Source of the DNA: Phlebiopsis flavidoalba
Lineage: Eukaryota; Basidiomycota; Agaricomycetes; Polyporales; Phanerochaetaceae
Assembly (NCBI GenBank): GCA_035772785.1
Contig: JAOCPU010000015.1
Coordinates: forward strand, 186,001 to 250,000
Reading direction: 5' to 3'
DNA length: 64,000 nt
Part shown: positions 10,564-23,057 of the stretch, piece after piece
How the letters are laid out: every line of letters starts with the position of its first letter
Numbering within the stretch: position 1 is the first letter of the stretch
Program-made: the position numbers and the translations under genes
The notes under the pieces: generated by a model
What the model was told of the DNA's origin: nothing
Database searches by the model: none
The model's input: only the letters and a program-made list of their open reading frames with translations

Positions 10564-11530
10564 TATGCATCACTATATGCATCAAGGGTCATTTGGTCTT
10601 ATCCAAATATTAAGGTTGACCTGGTTCGCGAAGAATTGATGTTGTGAGCCTGGGCTCGGAATGTCCCCAGCCGCTTTCCGACTCCGCCGTGCCGAGGACC
10701 CGGCTCCGTGTGCTCCGTTTCAACGAGCGCCCAAGACCTCCGATGATGCGATCAAATCTCAGATGAGCTACTATATACGGATTATGAGAAGGTAATTCCC
10801 AGGGGGCAACCAGAACCGAAATCGGCGACATCATCTTATGTAAGGCGCTTGCAATAGCGCCAGGACCCGAGGCCGTAGATTAGATTACATGGCATAGATA
10901 AGACGTCAAATAATGGTACAGCTTAATGTCTGCAAGCCTTTGCAGCCCATTTTTCTATCCTATTATTGACCAGACACTGTCTCCATTTTACTATTACAGT
11001 TTCTGCAGCCTTCTTACATGACGAGCTGTGGGCGAAACACCCCACTCGCTAAGTTCTTGGATGCAGCTCAGAACTGTAGCAGGTAACGCAACTCCCATCC
11101 TCGTTTTTTTCCAATAAGAAGATGTGTAGGTCCAGCCACCAGCCTAGAAAGATGTATACAGAAGTCTTTTTGTGCCATGAAAGAGTGATGACTACTTATG
11201 GTCGACAATCGCGCAGGGGGATGGTGAGCAGGGAGCGAGGCGCAGCCGGGGGTTCATCTTCAAGTGGGTCACGTGGGGTCAAACCCCCCCCCCCCCCCCC
11301 CCCAAGTTGATGTCGCCGCTTGCTCGTGTGAATGCCCCTTGGTAATTCCCCATCCCTTCTCGCAGTCCCGCGCAAGGCGCGCCAGCGAGGAGAAACGGCA
11401 CTTACCCTGACGGCTGGTGTACGAGCCTAGTTTTGTGAGCGGTGGCGGACCGTCACGGGTAGTTCCAAAATCGGGTCAGAGGTTGTATCTAGCAGTCTCC
11501 TCCATGTTTGCTTACGAACCCTCGTATGCC
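10564..11530. other. No gene recognised; contains a 20-C tract
   Basis: I see no known coding motif. A run of 20 C lies at 11284-11303. Confidence 0.5.
11284..11303 (+). repeat. Homopolymer tract, 20 C
   Basis: Uninterrupted run of 20 C in intergenic DNA. Its length may be unreliable. Confidence 0.9.
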
Positions 11531-11534
11531 ATGT

Positions 11535-14500
11535 AAGGCCCTCCGGAAGACGTTTTCAACATCTGATCGTGGTCCTTGAAGGGGTCTTCTGGAGGAGTGT
11601 GCCGCTTTCGCAGCGCGAGACGAACCATCTGAGGTCGTCGTCAGTGAATTCCTCGGAGTCGTCGTCGATCTTCCAAGGCCTCAACCGTGCACCGTGGTAC
11701 TTAATATAATGATCGCGCACGCTGCTATTTGAATCCAGCCTCTTGTAAGTCATCTGTATTCATCGGTTGGGGCTGCGTCCATAGTATTATTCGGGCTTGT
11801 ACAGCGAAAAGAGAGAGAGAGGAGCAATAATATGCTATTGTGTTTAAGGTCCACTTGAAACCGAACAACCGACTACTAGTTACTCGTCTTCTAACGACTC
11901 GTCGCGGCTCGAGCTCGTCATCTGAGACGAACGACACGGCTGCTCTTTGCTCGTTTGCCCTTTGCTCGTTTGTTTGGAAGATCCTGAGTACTACCACTAG
12001 CCAAGCTACGCTTTGAACTCCCTGTGGTCGTGGTAGACCAGCGGTACGAAGGTTCTTTTTTTGTCGAGTATAGGGGCCGATAAAAAAAAAATAAACAGAA
12101 CAAAAGAAAAAACAGGGAGAAGCTTGAAGAATGGTCCGCTTCTTTATCGTCCGGAGGCTGTTCCCCTTCTTACTACCACTGCTATTGATCTGGTTAATAG
12201 CATACAGAAATACGACATAATTCCGTACAGTGGGTTTTTCAAAGGATCTTCGGGCAGAAGCGAGCGAGGGCGTCGTGGGGTCAGTAGGGGGGGTGCCCTG
12301 AAAGAGTCTGAATTCAATTGGCGGGCGCGAATAGTGGGATGGATTCTTCTGATAAAAATACAACATTATTGGCACCCCATTCTAGAGCTGTTGCGGTCAC
12401 TTGAGTGAGAAGCTTCTTGGGCTGGTCTTGGTTCTTTTGCGTTGGAGGGGTTCGTAGTCAGTTGTTTGGCTCCGACGTATTTACATCAACTCGTCCTGGT
12501 TGATGCGATATACTTAATGAGTGTAGCACAGATCTGTGGAGCCGGTCGATGATGTTGGAAAAGATGACTCGGGTCGCCGTGAGCTGCCAGGGGGTTTCCG
12601 CTGCCGTAGACGTCAAACTTCGTACGCATCCCGCCGATCACCAGTAGTCATCCTCTCATTTTCCGTTGGAAGGGGAAGAACTCGACACAAAGTGGGCGAG
12701 CTAGCCATTATGGTGATAGCCCGCTCCATCTGGCGCCGTCTGAGAAAGTGAACAACCCGGTGTCGTGAAATCGGAGCGCAAGTAGTCCATGACGTGCACA
12801 AATCCCCTCCAAGTCGTCACAAACCTCGGCAGGCTTTGTCGGACACTGTAAAGACCTTAGGACCGGACATGGAAAATGCCCAGGTTGTCCATGATACAGA
12901 AGGTAGTTATGACGTCTCCATCCGTGTGTGTGTGACATATAGAATACTCTCTAGCTAGCGCACCTGATCGCACGTCGCTTGTTTTTTTTTTTTTTTTTTT
13001 GTTTTTTGGGGCATTCAATGCCATCCGCCGTCTTTCCCCCCCTTTTTCTTGCTTAGGTCCCAGTCGCTTAAAATTGCCGATTGGCAGCCACCATGTCGTT
13101 TTCGCCGAGTGAACGTCGGATCAAGATGTTACCGTGATACCTTGGATTTTCGCGGTGAAGAATTCCTGCATCGAATCCATGCTCGCTGATGAGCTGAGGA
13201 TCAAGATGTGTTAATCGTCCATAACCTCTGGCGCATAAGTGTCGTTGACACTGCTCACCTGTCAAGACTATGATACCATGATCTTGATCAGACTTGAGTC
13301 GAGCCTAGCGTATCTCGGCTCAAAGGGAATACCGAGCGTTTCGAAGACTACAGTCGAGTATGAACTCGCTTGTGAAGTTTCGAAGATTTGGTATCCAAAG
13401 CAGCTCTTGGGTACGGTTGTGTGCTAGAGCTCGGAGTCGCGATCTGATCACTCAAGCTGGTTCGTTGTTTTAATGTCGTCGGTCAGCCCCCCCGCAGACC
13501 AGTGATATGGAATGTGTGGGGGACACGTGTTTTGTGGCGATGGAGGGTCTCGGTAAAGCTCGATATTCCGTCGCTATGTCTCCATTGCTGGGCGAAACAG
13601 GCCTCCCCAAATGATATCATTCAGGAACAGCAGGCGATGCGTGTACCCACTCGCGTACGCGAAGTATTCCTTGGTCGCCGACCTCCCAGATGGCGAGTAG
13701 TAACTCAATAAGACCGTCCTTTCTTGTTTTCCAACGAGAAGAATCGCCAAGCGTACTTCCCTCTTCTTTTTCCATGTGTCTTAACCCAGCTAATTTACTC
13801 GGGTGCGGTTGGGGGAAGTAACGTACATGCTTCCTGGGAGCGTGTACCAATTTTGTGGATATGTTGAAGGCAGTGAGCAAGCATCGGCGAGGGCCCTGAA
13901 TTTGTACTGCACAGAGCGTCCTCTTCATATTGTAGAGATCGGTGCGATTCTCATCATTTCGTCGATGAATTTTCGCTCGTACACTCCGTCGGTAACTGTT
14001 ACGGTATCTCTCGGTTCCTCGGCATGAGCCGGCTGCGCGGGCCCGACGCTCGTAGTCAAACAGCATTGATTGAGCGCGATTGAGCTGTGGAGAGTAGGTA
14101 GAACGAAGATTGACGAGAAGAAAGAGAAGGCTGCCTCGTTCAAGTCTAGTCAAAATGAGGTCGGTTAGCAACAACACCAGCCATGGTTCCCATGACGTGA
14201 GCCCGAGCCGTTGTGGCCAAATCATTGCATGACGAAAACAGGACAAAAACTCGCGGTGCTGGCGGAGATAACGTTTCGAACAAACATATCGGATGTGTGT
14301 ATTTGATACGATTGCTGACAAGCGCGGACCCTTCCTTTGTCCAAAATTTGTGAAAGGATCTTATGCTTTTGAGAGCTATCTTTCATCGCATGTGATACAA
14401 ACAGTCCACGCAAGGCACACCTGTTGCCATGTAGCATTGGTACCCTATGTCTCCGCGGGACGAAGCGAGACTGATCGTCCCAAACGAGATGCCTTTGTTC

Positions 14501-14900
14501 CTTGTGGAATAGCGATCATAAGAGCAGGATTGTGATCTGAAGTGTTAGTACTAATATGAAGGTAGGAAGTGGGTATGTCTTTTCAAAAACGGGAGTTGTT
14601 GACCTTCTTCGGTCAAGAACTGCTTGCATTGACAGCAGGCTGCACCTGACGACAGCGTACCTCCGACAACCACAATTCAGCCACGTCGTGTGGTTCCAAC
14701 ATGAAGAGAGACTCACGATCGGCCACTCATACATATCTTTCTGAGCCAGCTTTGCCTCCCTGATGCCGCTCCTTGAATGTCTCAGTTATACGTGTCTGTA
14801 AGCCGAGACTTTCCTCATCTGTGATCTCAAGATCCGGCGCTGGCCCACATATTCAGCAGACCATGTGCAAGTCCTCCACCGACACCTCTTGTAGTGATAC
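11535..14900 (-). CDS. Fungal-type protein kinase (FunK1), copy 2, frame-broken
   Basis: Read on the minus strand. The N-terminal half has RGDIGYQCYMATG (about 14450), ARAHVM..GVVANRPHFD (about 14190-14150, equivalent to the RWDR.GAVVT box) and DTVTVTDGVYERKFIDEMM (about 14010-13940). The catalytic loop near 13170-13125 reads AGILHRE, a disrupted stretch, then GNILI. The codon at the usual catalytic Asp is GAA (Glu). Near 12830-12780 is the family block TKPAEVCDDLEG followed by ALRFHDTGL. The C-terminus has KIDDDSEEFTDDDLRWFV (about 11670-11620) and RHTPPEDPFKDHDQMLKTSS (11610-11550). Two simple tracts, 19 T at 12982-13000 and AT-rich DNA near 12080, fall in the non-conserved parts, probably introns. 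If the Glu is real the protein may be an inactive kinase; a base error could equally cause it. Confidence 0.72.
12982..13000 (+). repeat. Homopolymer tract, 19 T
   Basis: Uninterrupted T run inside the FunK1 copy 2 locus, between the catalytic-loop exon and the DDLEG exon, so probably intronic (poly-A on the coding strand). Confidence 0.9.
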
Positions 14901-14949
14901 TTTCTCCATACCGTTAGAGGAGGCCTTTTTATGGGCAGCCGTTAGATCC

Positions 14950-16225
14950 CCATATCCTGTGTGATTGGTAAAACGCTAGAGTCGAGGCCTATACACTAAC
15001 ACGGCGAGGGTGCACTCGCGAGGGGGATGGCTCGAGAGTCACTGCCTATCGGGCACGTTAGTGGACTTATCGTGAGGTCCAGCCTGACGGTCCTCTGCAC
15101 GTTCGGGGTAGGGGCGCTGAGTCAACGACGGGGATCTCGCAGGGCCTTTTCGCGAGGACGGTGGTCGTGCGATGGGTAGGTGCGGGTACCATTGGTTGGG
15201 CCGTAGTAGGAGGGGTCGTCTCGGTCTACAACAGTTATGCTTCGTCTGCTTGTCGTCAGGAATGCAGGCCGGGCCTCCTTGTCAGCCTTGCGTGGGGTGT
15301 ACGATTGGGGCTACGCGCAGACGATGGCCAGTAATTGTTTCAGGGTAGGTAGGAGCGCGTCTTCAGTCGGAGGCGATCCATGAGTTCGAGTTGTAGGGAA
15401 GTGAGGAGGTTTGCGTGATACGTACGATTTGCGAGACTGTACTATGGTGCACACGGCGACTGACAGTGGCTAGTGGATGAGCACGACGTCGGGATTATTA
15501 GATCGACTGCAGATTGACGGGGATAGCAGAAAGAAAGGAGCTGTTCCGCCTCAACCGACACGCAATTTCAGCCGCCCAACCGTTACCGGGGGGTACCTAA
15601 GACGGCGACGTTGCCAAAGAGGATCTGATGGAATTTTGTGGCAGAAAGTAGCCAACAAGGACCCGTGTGTGACGCCGGCCACCACTGATTAGTCACTCGC
15701 CCAGCGTGATTAATCTCTGCATTCTGCATAACGCAAGTTGACATTACAGAAGTCCGATATCGACGTGAGGACTGCCTGGGCTTCTGTTTTCCGTTATATG
15801 CAATATGACTGTTGAGCGCAGACGAACTCCGTGGGACTTTGGGCCCACGAACTTGCGTTGTGCCAAAAGCGTCCGAGTCGGCTATGCAACCTATAACCCC
15901 GAGTAATTGCAATGATTTGGCTCGTGTAGTTTCCTGAAACGTGCAACCTCGTACGCAACGTAACGCAACCCAGGCTGAACGTTTTCGTTGAGTGCCTATC
16001 GAAGAGCGCGCATCCTCTGTACGCGTACTGAGTATGATTCCAGGCGTATCTTTTACACCCATTTTAGTATCACCGAAGGAAGGGTCAGTATATTGTGTTG
16101 GCTAAATATAACAGTGGGTGCCGATGTCGAGGTAGTTAGGCGATGCATTATGTAGATAATGAGCCCAAGAGTAAGTTTTTTGCGATGGGGTCAAAGGTAC
16201 AATCGGACTCAGGCCACAACCTACC
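14950..16225. other. No recognised gene
   Basis: A minus-strand open frame at 15583-16062 (159 codons) lies just downstream of the phospholipase C gene, but I recognise no family in it. The rest shows no coding motif. Confidence 0.4.
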
Positions 16226-16229
16226 GCGT

Positions 16230-19200
16230 CCCAGGTATCCTAGTGATGAAATATACAGAGTGGGACAAACAGATAACTGACGACAGCTGTTCATCGGTTG
16301 CAGTCGCTGCATGTGGCGGTAAGCCTTGGTGTTAGGGCGCAGCAAGAGAAGTGCATCTATAGCGCCAGCGGCTCGCCGTCCTCGCGTCCCATCCTGGGTG
16401 CACGGCAGACTTGACAAAGCTGTACCAGATGCGAGCATGTCCCGACGCAGTCGAATTGGGGACATCTCATGCGCTGCTCCTCGATACCTCTGGATTGAGC
16501 CGTTGTTCTTCACGACGACGTCTTGTACCGTCACAGTGCGTGGCGGTTGTGTCGCGGCCAGGCGCGGCGGGCGATGTGTTTGCGGGCGGCGAGTAGCTCT
16601 CCGTGCGTCGTCTGTAGGCGGCAGTGTCTGTAACGCGTACATAGCGTCCAATCGGGAATGTGGCAGGCTGAGACCTCGACGTAGGTGGTCGGAGCGTCGA
16701 GCGGTGATGATTTCGTGCCCTACGCCGATACTATTGGGTCCGGTGGATCTGCTAGCGCAAGAGATGATTGTCACCAGTCCAGGTGAAGTGCTGCTTGCGT
16801 TTCGAAAGCACTGCTTGTCGTTTGACTGCGCAGCGCGAGCGGCTTCAATCACGAACCCTGCGCGTTCGTTCCGCTGAAACATCGCGTGGTTGATCATGTA
16901 TCCCTGGTCTGAGGAGAGTCAGAACGACACGCCACAATATCATGGAATCATTCCACATACCGAAAGTTTGCCAGTTGATCGCTACCAGCTGGGCACCCGC
17001 AGACCAATAGCGATGTGGCTCATAGTTCGTCGAGCCAATACGACTGCCCTTGGGATATATGCGTACGAGATGCGTGCGATTGTGCTTGATGAGATCGACC
17101 ATGCTCACGCTCTGCTTGAGCATCTTGTTCGCTGTGTTCTCTGAGACGTAACAACATGTTGCTTCTTGTGCGTCACGCTACCTGCTACCTTCTTGTTGAT
17201 GGCCCTCTGCACTTGGTCGTGCACGTGACAGTATAGACAATCGTGCGGCTAAGCTCAAACGACATCTATCGGTGTCGGCTTATCCTGTGAGGCAACTGGG
17301 AGTGTAGGTGCCGGGCAGGTCGCTGTGCGAGCCGTTGGTGAATTGGAGGCCGACGTGTGGATTGACCTCGGTGAGGGACTTTCTTGCTTCATACTTGAGG
17401 CCTGCATGCGCATAATGAGTTTTAATGACAATTAACATGAACAACAGAAACTACCCTTGTCAATCATACTCGCCTCGTTCTACTCGCCTTCTTCAACCTC
17501 GTGCTTGAACTCGATGTTGATCTCATCGCGGAATCGCTGTCCGACGCCGGGTGGGGGGGGGGACGTTAATCCGTCGAGCTGACATCGCCCATTCCAACAC
17601 AAGGGTCCTTCTCCTTACTCGTCGCCCTGCTGAACGACAAGCAAATTCTTCGCCTTGAGAAGCGACAGCGTCCCTTGAGCCCGCATGCGGGGGGCTGGGT
17701 CAATCTCCTCAATCTTCGTCCCAGCCGTCCGTCTCCCGCGGCGCTCAAATGCTCATTCGAGCCGAAATCTCCGTCATAAATCTTGCGCATTGATAGGCGC
17801 ACACCTGCGTGCCTGCGGGAATGCTTGGTCAAGTGCGTTCTCCTCTCGTGGGGCGGAGATGATGATGGGGTAGTACGGGCGTGAGGAGACGACCGCGTAG
17901 CGTCTCAGAATCGTCGCCTGTCAGATGGTCGCTGAGGCACGGTACTATTGGTCGTCAGTTCTCTTGCCGGTGGTATATGACGGGCTCGATCTCGCCGCTC
18001 CGTAGATGTCCCTGCAATGCGGTGAGTAAACAAGCGCATATTAGCCGCATATGGTCACTATATGACACTCACTTCGACGCTGCTATAAAAGCAGCTGTGC
18101 AGCGATGCGCGGATGTATCTGCCTCGATGGTGCTCTCTGTAGCCCGTACGAGCCTGGTGCCGCCCACGGAGATATGTATTATGCGAGCTTGAGATTAAAG
18201 TTATTATTCTAGGGCAGCGCTAGGCGCGTTCCTGTCGTAGTTTCTCGTCCCGGAAACCCTGCGGTCTTGCACTTTTTTTTTTTTTTTTTTCCGGTTTGTT
18301 TTTTGCAACGTCCAGTATACCAGTCTCGTAAGGTGATAACCAGCTGTCAATAATTCCCGCAAACAGTACCGTATACCGTCTCGGTAGTGCCAGCCCGCGC
18401 AAGAAAAGAGGTCCGCGGCTCCGGAGCTGGTGCTGCCGGCTCTGGGGCGCGAAGTCGCGGTTTCGCAGGCAGGGCAGGTGAGGGAGGTGCTCTGCTCTGC
18501 AGGTACGAGGGGCATTTGGGCGATGGCTGGAGGCAAATCCGCTGGTCGCCCAGGGTGAGGCCCCGCCGTGATGGCTGCAGAGTGTATGGCGAGTTCGGAG
18601 AGGGTTGCGAGCGGGAGAGCCAGGGGGGCTGTATGAGCGGGTTCGCCGGAAGAGCCTTTCGGGGAGTGATGCGTATTTGTGACAAAGAGTCGCTGGTAGA
18701 TCGGACGTCGTTCAGAGTGCTCTGAGGGAGAGTTAGCTTGCAATATATGTGTTGGTAAGTCGGGAATGGACACACCTTCTGCTCGTCGCGCATGAATGAA
18801 ACAAAGCCGGAAAATCTGAGGTTACCATCCGTGCTACCTGACGAGATGCAGAATTTTCTGAAGAGGACGGTCGAAGCTCTGGACGCTCTTTGAGAGCCTT
18901 GACAAACTTGCGGAAGTCCTCAAGTTGAGCCACCCGCGTTGTTGTGTGTCCGCTTGCTGGACGGAGGGGATAACGACGAGTGTGAATTTTAGAGCCAGTT
19001 TGCATATTCAAAAAAACCATAGCCCGCACCTTGAACCTTCGCATCAAGTCATCCCGACTCGGATTGATATTCAACCGCCTAAACATCATCTCCACATCCT
19101 CAAACTCGTAGCTTCTGGTCCCGCTCCTCATTCCGCGCCCTTCCAAAACTGTTTCTCCCACATCGCCTGGCGCATTGCGGTGTGAACCGACGGCCGTTCA

Positions 19201-20046
19201 TGAGCTGCTGGGCGCATGGCCATAGAGGCCACGGATATCGTCGCGCGTCCCACATGCGGAACACGTCGGCGCCCGTTCGCCGAGATGAGTGTGCAGCGTC
19301 TTGTATCTCTTATCATTCCTGGTGTTACGGCCTCCGTGTGCCCCAATATTGTCGTCTTGTATTGACCCGTCCAGCACGTTAGAGGCGAGTCGTGAGGCCA
19401 TCGGTCCTCGTACGTACGTTAACGTACGGACATCTGGGAACTGTTCGCGGGTAGTTGGACCGCCGCGTCGGAGGCCTCGTGCGGATCTCTGTTAGGATAG
19501 TCTCAATCGGGGACTACGCACAATCAGCGAACGTTTCCAAAGGCTCTCGAAACAAAGTGGAGCGCTCATCTGATTGCGCAGTTTCTGGAAACCTGCCAGA
19601 CGAATTTGGCCATCGTCGGGCGTTCGAGGCGGAAGAGGAAGTAAACCGTTTTCTGTTTCTTTGCAGAGACACATTGAGCATTGCGCACGCCCGTTGAGCA
19701 GCAGTTGTCGGTATATTTGGCACAGGTTCGTCGGGGACATTCGTATCGGGCTCTGTCGGGGACAATGGATATTCGATAGACATGCTTCCAGAAGATGTCA
19801 GGCGTCGTCGGGGCGCCCGCAAAGCGTGGCAGTGCTGCGGGTGCTATATGAAAGTCTGCTGCTTTCTGGCGTGGGATGCTGTCCACTAAAGGCACGCGGG
19901 TTCCGTTGATTGGTCCCCTCGTGGATTTGGAAGAATCCAATGAGGTCCGTTTGGGCCTGCTTCTGTTTCGTTAGGGGGGGGGGGGAATGCCTGCTGTCTT
20001 CGCGAGGATGGGGGCGCACGCCCGTGAACTTGCCTGTGGCAGACAT
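16230..20046 (-). CDS. plc1: Phosphoinositide-specific phospholipase C
   Basis: This enzyme cleaves phosphatidylinositol 4,5-bisphosphate to IP3 and diacylglycerol. Domains appear in the usual order on the minus strand. PH-like region: VSAKKQKTVYF (about 19690-19660), then CFESLWKRSL (about 19565-19535) and KRYKTLHTHL (about 19310). EF-hand region: FEDVEMMFRRLNINPSRDDL (about 19100-19045) and LEDFRKFVKALKERPEL (about 18925-18875). X domain: ISSSHNTYL near 18195-18170, with the first catalytic His, then ESTIE; an intron (gtgagtgtc...ttgcag) at about 18078-18018; then GEIEPVIYH (about 18000-17970), which carries the second catalytic His. Y domain: SENTANKMLKQS (about 17140-17105), DLIKHNRTHLVRIYPKGS (17090-17040), STNYEPHRYWSAG (17030-16995), LVAINWQTF, INHAMFQRNERAGF (16895-16855). 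C2 domain: LDLVTIISAQQ and VVKNNG, ending near 16230. Frame slips occur throughout. The start at 20046 (MSATGKF) is tentative. Confidence 0.88.
18273..18290 (+). repeat. Homopolymer tract, 18 T
   Basis: Uninterrupted T run within the phospholipase C locus, between the EF-hand region and the X domain (poly-A on the coding strand). It lies either in a lysine-rich linker or in an intron. Confidence 0.9.
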
Positions 20047-20049
20047 TTC

Positions 20050-23000
20050 GCCGCGCAGGGCATCGACGACGAGGGTGGGGGAATTTTGGCCATCACGTTA
20101 ATGGTGATCGCGTTAGGAGTCGCGGCAGGGTGATGGTGGTGGTCGGTGGAAGGTCTCTTCCAGAGGACGTCAGAAGCCGACCTGAGGTGCCGTTTTATAC
20201 TCGAAGTGCCTTGCCGTTTGGCTCAGCGAGGAGGCTGTCGGAGGGGAGAGTCTGATTATCGATCGCTTGGGGGTCCCCCAGACTAGTGTGTGTGGGCGTC
20301 GTCGGCAGAAGGGCACGGGGCTGCAGCAGCTAGACTCACGTCTTGGATGGACTTGGACCGCGACCGACGCACAGATGTGTAAGACACCCCGCCCTGCAGC
20401 TTCCTCCGTATGCTCCTTTAGCTCAGCCCCAAGCTGGCCCCACCATCACTGCGCGCGCCCCCCCCCCCCCCCCCGTGCGATGTGTCCCGGGTCGCAGCCG
20501 GTTGCAGGTGTTGGCGAGGACTGGGAGGATGTTCGGAAAGACAGAGGATGAGGGATGCCGGACACGGTACTCGAGTGGACTCGGTCTGATAGTTGTGTGG
20601 CCTGGAGGGGTGTGGGATGGGATGGACCAAAACATCGGTGTCGGACGACGCAAGACGGTCTCGGCGATCGCGAGAGTACAAGCAGGCTTCTCACTTTATG
20701 TAGTGAGCCAAGATTGGGGCCGCGGGGTCGTTGGTAGCTTTACGAATCAGTCGTTGGGACTTCTTCACGGCCCTCGCCTCGTCAAGACCGACATATATGC
20801 TGGTCCAGCAAGGACTTAGCGACTAACCGCAAGCGCTGGCAGTAGTCTTCGAAGGTTGAGTGTGTCGTTTCAGGGCGCGGTGGTGGCAATTGTGTGGTCT
20901 GGAGGCCTTCTGTTGTCGACTAGGAGCCCGAGGGCACGGGACCACCAGAGGTTGCGGACTCACGAGCAGGAGGTCACAAGGGTCCAGGAACCAATGACTG
21001 GGAGACAAAAGTATATGAGACGACATTAACCACGTCCGGGCGTGGTTGGCTTTTTATTCACATTCACTGAAAGCTGGAAGCTGGACGTCGTGAGCCCCCA
21101 CCACAATAGGGTAGATGGGCCCTGCAATCAGTGAATAAACCTCGCAATCTAGCCCTGCGCAATTCACCCTGGAGCTCTGGGCGGTTACGGCAGACCCTTT
21201 TCACGTGGTCAGTGGTTACAGCGCGCGGACAGTGTCCTTCGATCGGAGGCGCAACAGCGAGACGCAATCCGTACCAGGGAACCTCCGGCGTCGCCGCTGG
21301 CAAGGGTCACCTGCCATACCAAGATTCTAACGCGTTAGTACTGGGCACCTTCGCTCATTGCTTTGATGACCCAGGGACATAGTGATACGGCACTCGATCG
21401 CTCTATATTTCATCCTTACCGCATAAAATAGCTGGACGATAGTTTCCGAGCTCTTTCACAACCACTGCTCCTGGGCGAGCCAGTATCCTCTGGGAGGAAC
21501 GTAGTTCTGGCCATGGGGGTAACTGCAAAAAACTTGACGTGCTGGCAGCTCGAAACACGTTTTGTCGGCCCTCTCATTTTAACATAACAATAATCTTCCC
21601 GCAGCTACTCGGCGCAGGGTACTACAGGTCATCGTGTGCGTGAAAACGAAGCGCGGAGTCCTAACCTTGAAGTTTCCCAAAACCCTTCTGATGCATCAAT
21701 CCCCCCGCCAACCAGTTATCCTCACGAGTCATGAACAAGTAAAGCCACCTCGAGGCCCTCCTGGTAAGAATGGACAAGTGCGCCTCGGTTTGCAATCCGG
21801 ACCGATGGTCGAAAACTTGTCCCGAGTTCTGTTGTTTAATTGTGCCATTGGAGCGGACGACTATGTCTTCTGGTGTGGATCCCAGCCTCGTGGACTAGCG
21901 TCATGAAACGGTGTCTCAAACGGCGACCTAGAACTGCCGCAGCAGCTCACTCACCCTTGGTGGGCAATCCACAAACACGCGCGTCGACGACCGGCTTCAC
22001 TTGTTTTCTACATGCTTCGACCCTATCATCGTTTCAATATTTCCGAGGAAGGTCCAGTAAGCTCTAACTGTGCCACTCAAATGCGTCAGCAACATTACGG
22101 CCATAAGGAATGTCACCATTTCATTTAACGCAGGGCAACACCATTGTACTGCTACGTAACCGTTCGAGGGCCGTCGTGTGCGGCGCGTGCGAGGTGTCGC
22201 GCGCAGACAAACGAGGCCACGCCGCCACGGCCTGTGCGTGGTAACGTCCCCTAGGCCTCAGTTAGGAAGTGGCCTCCCACTGCTGTCATCACCGAGAGGC
22301 GCGTGTTTGCCGTAGCGTTGCGACTAGTGACCGGCTACAGCAATAGCCAAGTTCACAGGGTGTTGATGTCTGGGGAAATTTCCTGCCATTAAAAACGGCG
22401 TACGATACTATCGCTGGACTCGTTTTTTCCTTTGAGATTGGCCTTGTGTGGAAATTGCTGGGTGGCGATAAGGACGGCTTCAAGAATGGAGCATTTGTCC
22501 ATTTTCACAGGCGGAAATAAGACTCAGAAAAAAAAAACGTTTGGACTTCCTTTGGCACACGAACAAACAAATGGAAGGGGAGATAGCAAGACGATGCAAC
22601 GGAACTTGAGCTGAGGCTGCTGGTCGGTTGGTGCAGCTGCGTCGTCGGTGACGAGAAAAGCGGACAAGGAGCCAAAGTCGCGTGATCACATGAATGCGCA
22701 TCAGTTTCACAACGCGCCTTTCGTGGCGCCTTGACGGCTTTTGGGACATTTCGGCATCAGTTCTAACTTCTCCCTCGCCGAGATCATAAGGTACACGCCG
22801 AATCCGGTTTGGATACTGAAGACGTTTTCGCTCGCCGATCCTGTCTCGAGATCGTTTTTAATGTAGACATCCACACCGTCATCCACCGTGTATCGAAAGT
22901 CATGTATTAAAAACGTCCAATTCGGTAAGTTTGTCACGCACGCACAACCATTCTTCCCCCGTTCGCGAGCCGTGCAATTCAAGTCTAGCGTTTCTAGACC

Positions 23001-23050
23001 TAGCGACTTATCAAATGACTACCGACTCGTGAACCACCAGGAGCTTGAAC
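20050..23050. other. No recognised gene; contains a 17-C tract
   Basis: Several 80-160 codon frames overlap on both strands, but none shows a family motif. A run of 17 C lies at 20458-20474. A minus-strand frame at 22707-22982 and a plus-strand segment near 22380-22510 (FEIGLVWKLLGGDKDGF) look protein-like but are unassigned. Confidence 0.4.
20458..20474 (+). repeat. Homopolymer tract, 17 C
   Basis: Uninterrupted C run upstream of the phospholipase C gene. Confidence 0.9.
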
Positions 23051-23057
23051 GCGCTTT

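Noticed and set aside
11725..12375. 216-codon minus-strand open frame as an independent gene
   Set aside because: It lies between the DDLEG block and the C-terminal block of FunK1 copy 2, is of low complexity in places and probably spans an intron in the wrong frame.
13617..14321. 234-codon minus-strand frame taken as one intact protein
   Set aside because: Conserved FunK1 text jumps between all three minus frames in this interval, so the long frame is partly read out of phase.
16148..16897. 249-codon minus-strand frame and the antisense 183-codon plus-strand frame (16326-16877)
   Set aside because: The region is the Y/C2 end of phospholipase C. Only the first part of the minus-strand frame is real coding text (INHAMFQRNERAGF); the rest is a slipped frame and the plus-strand frame is a shadow.
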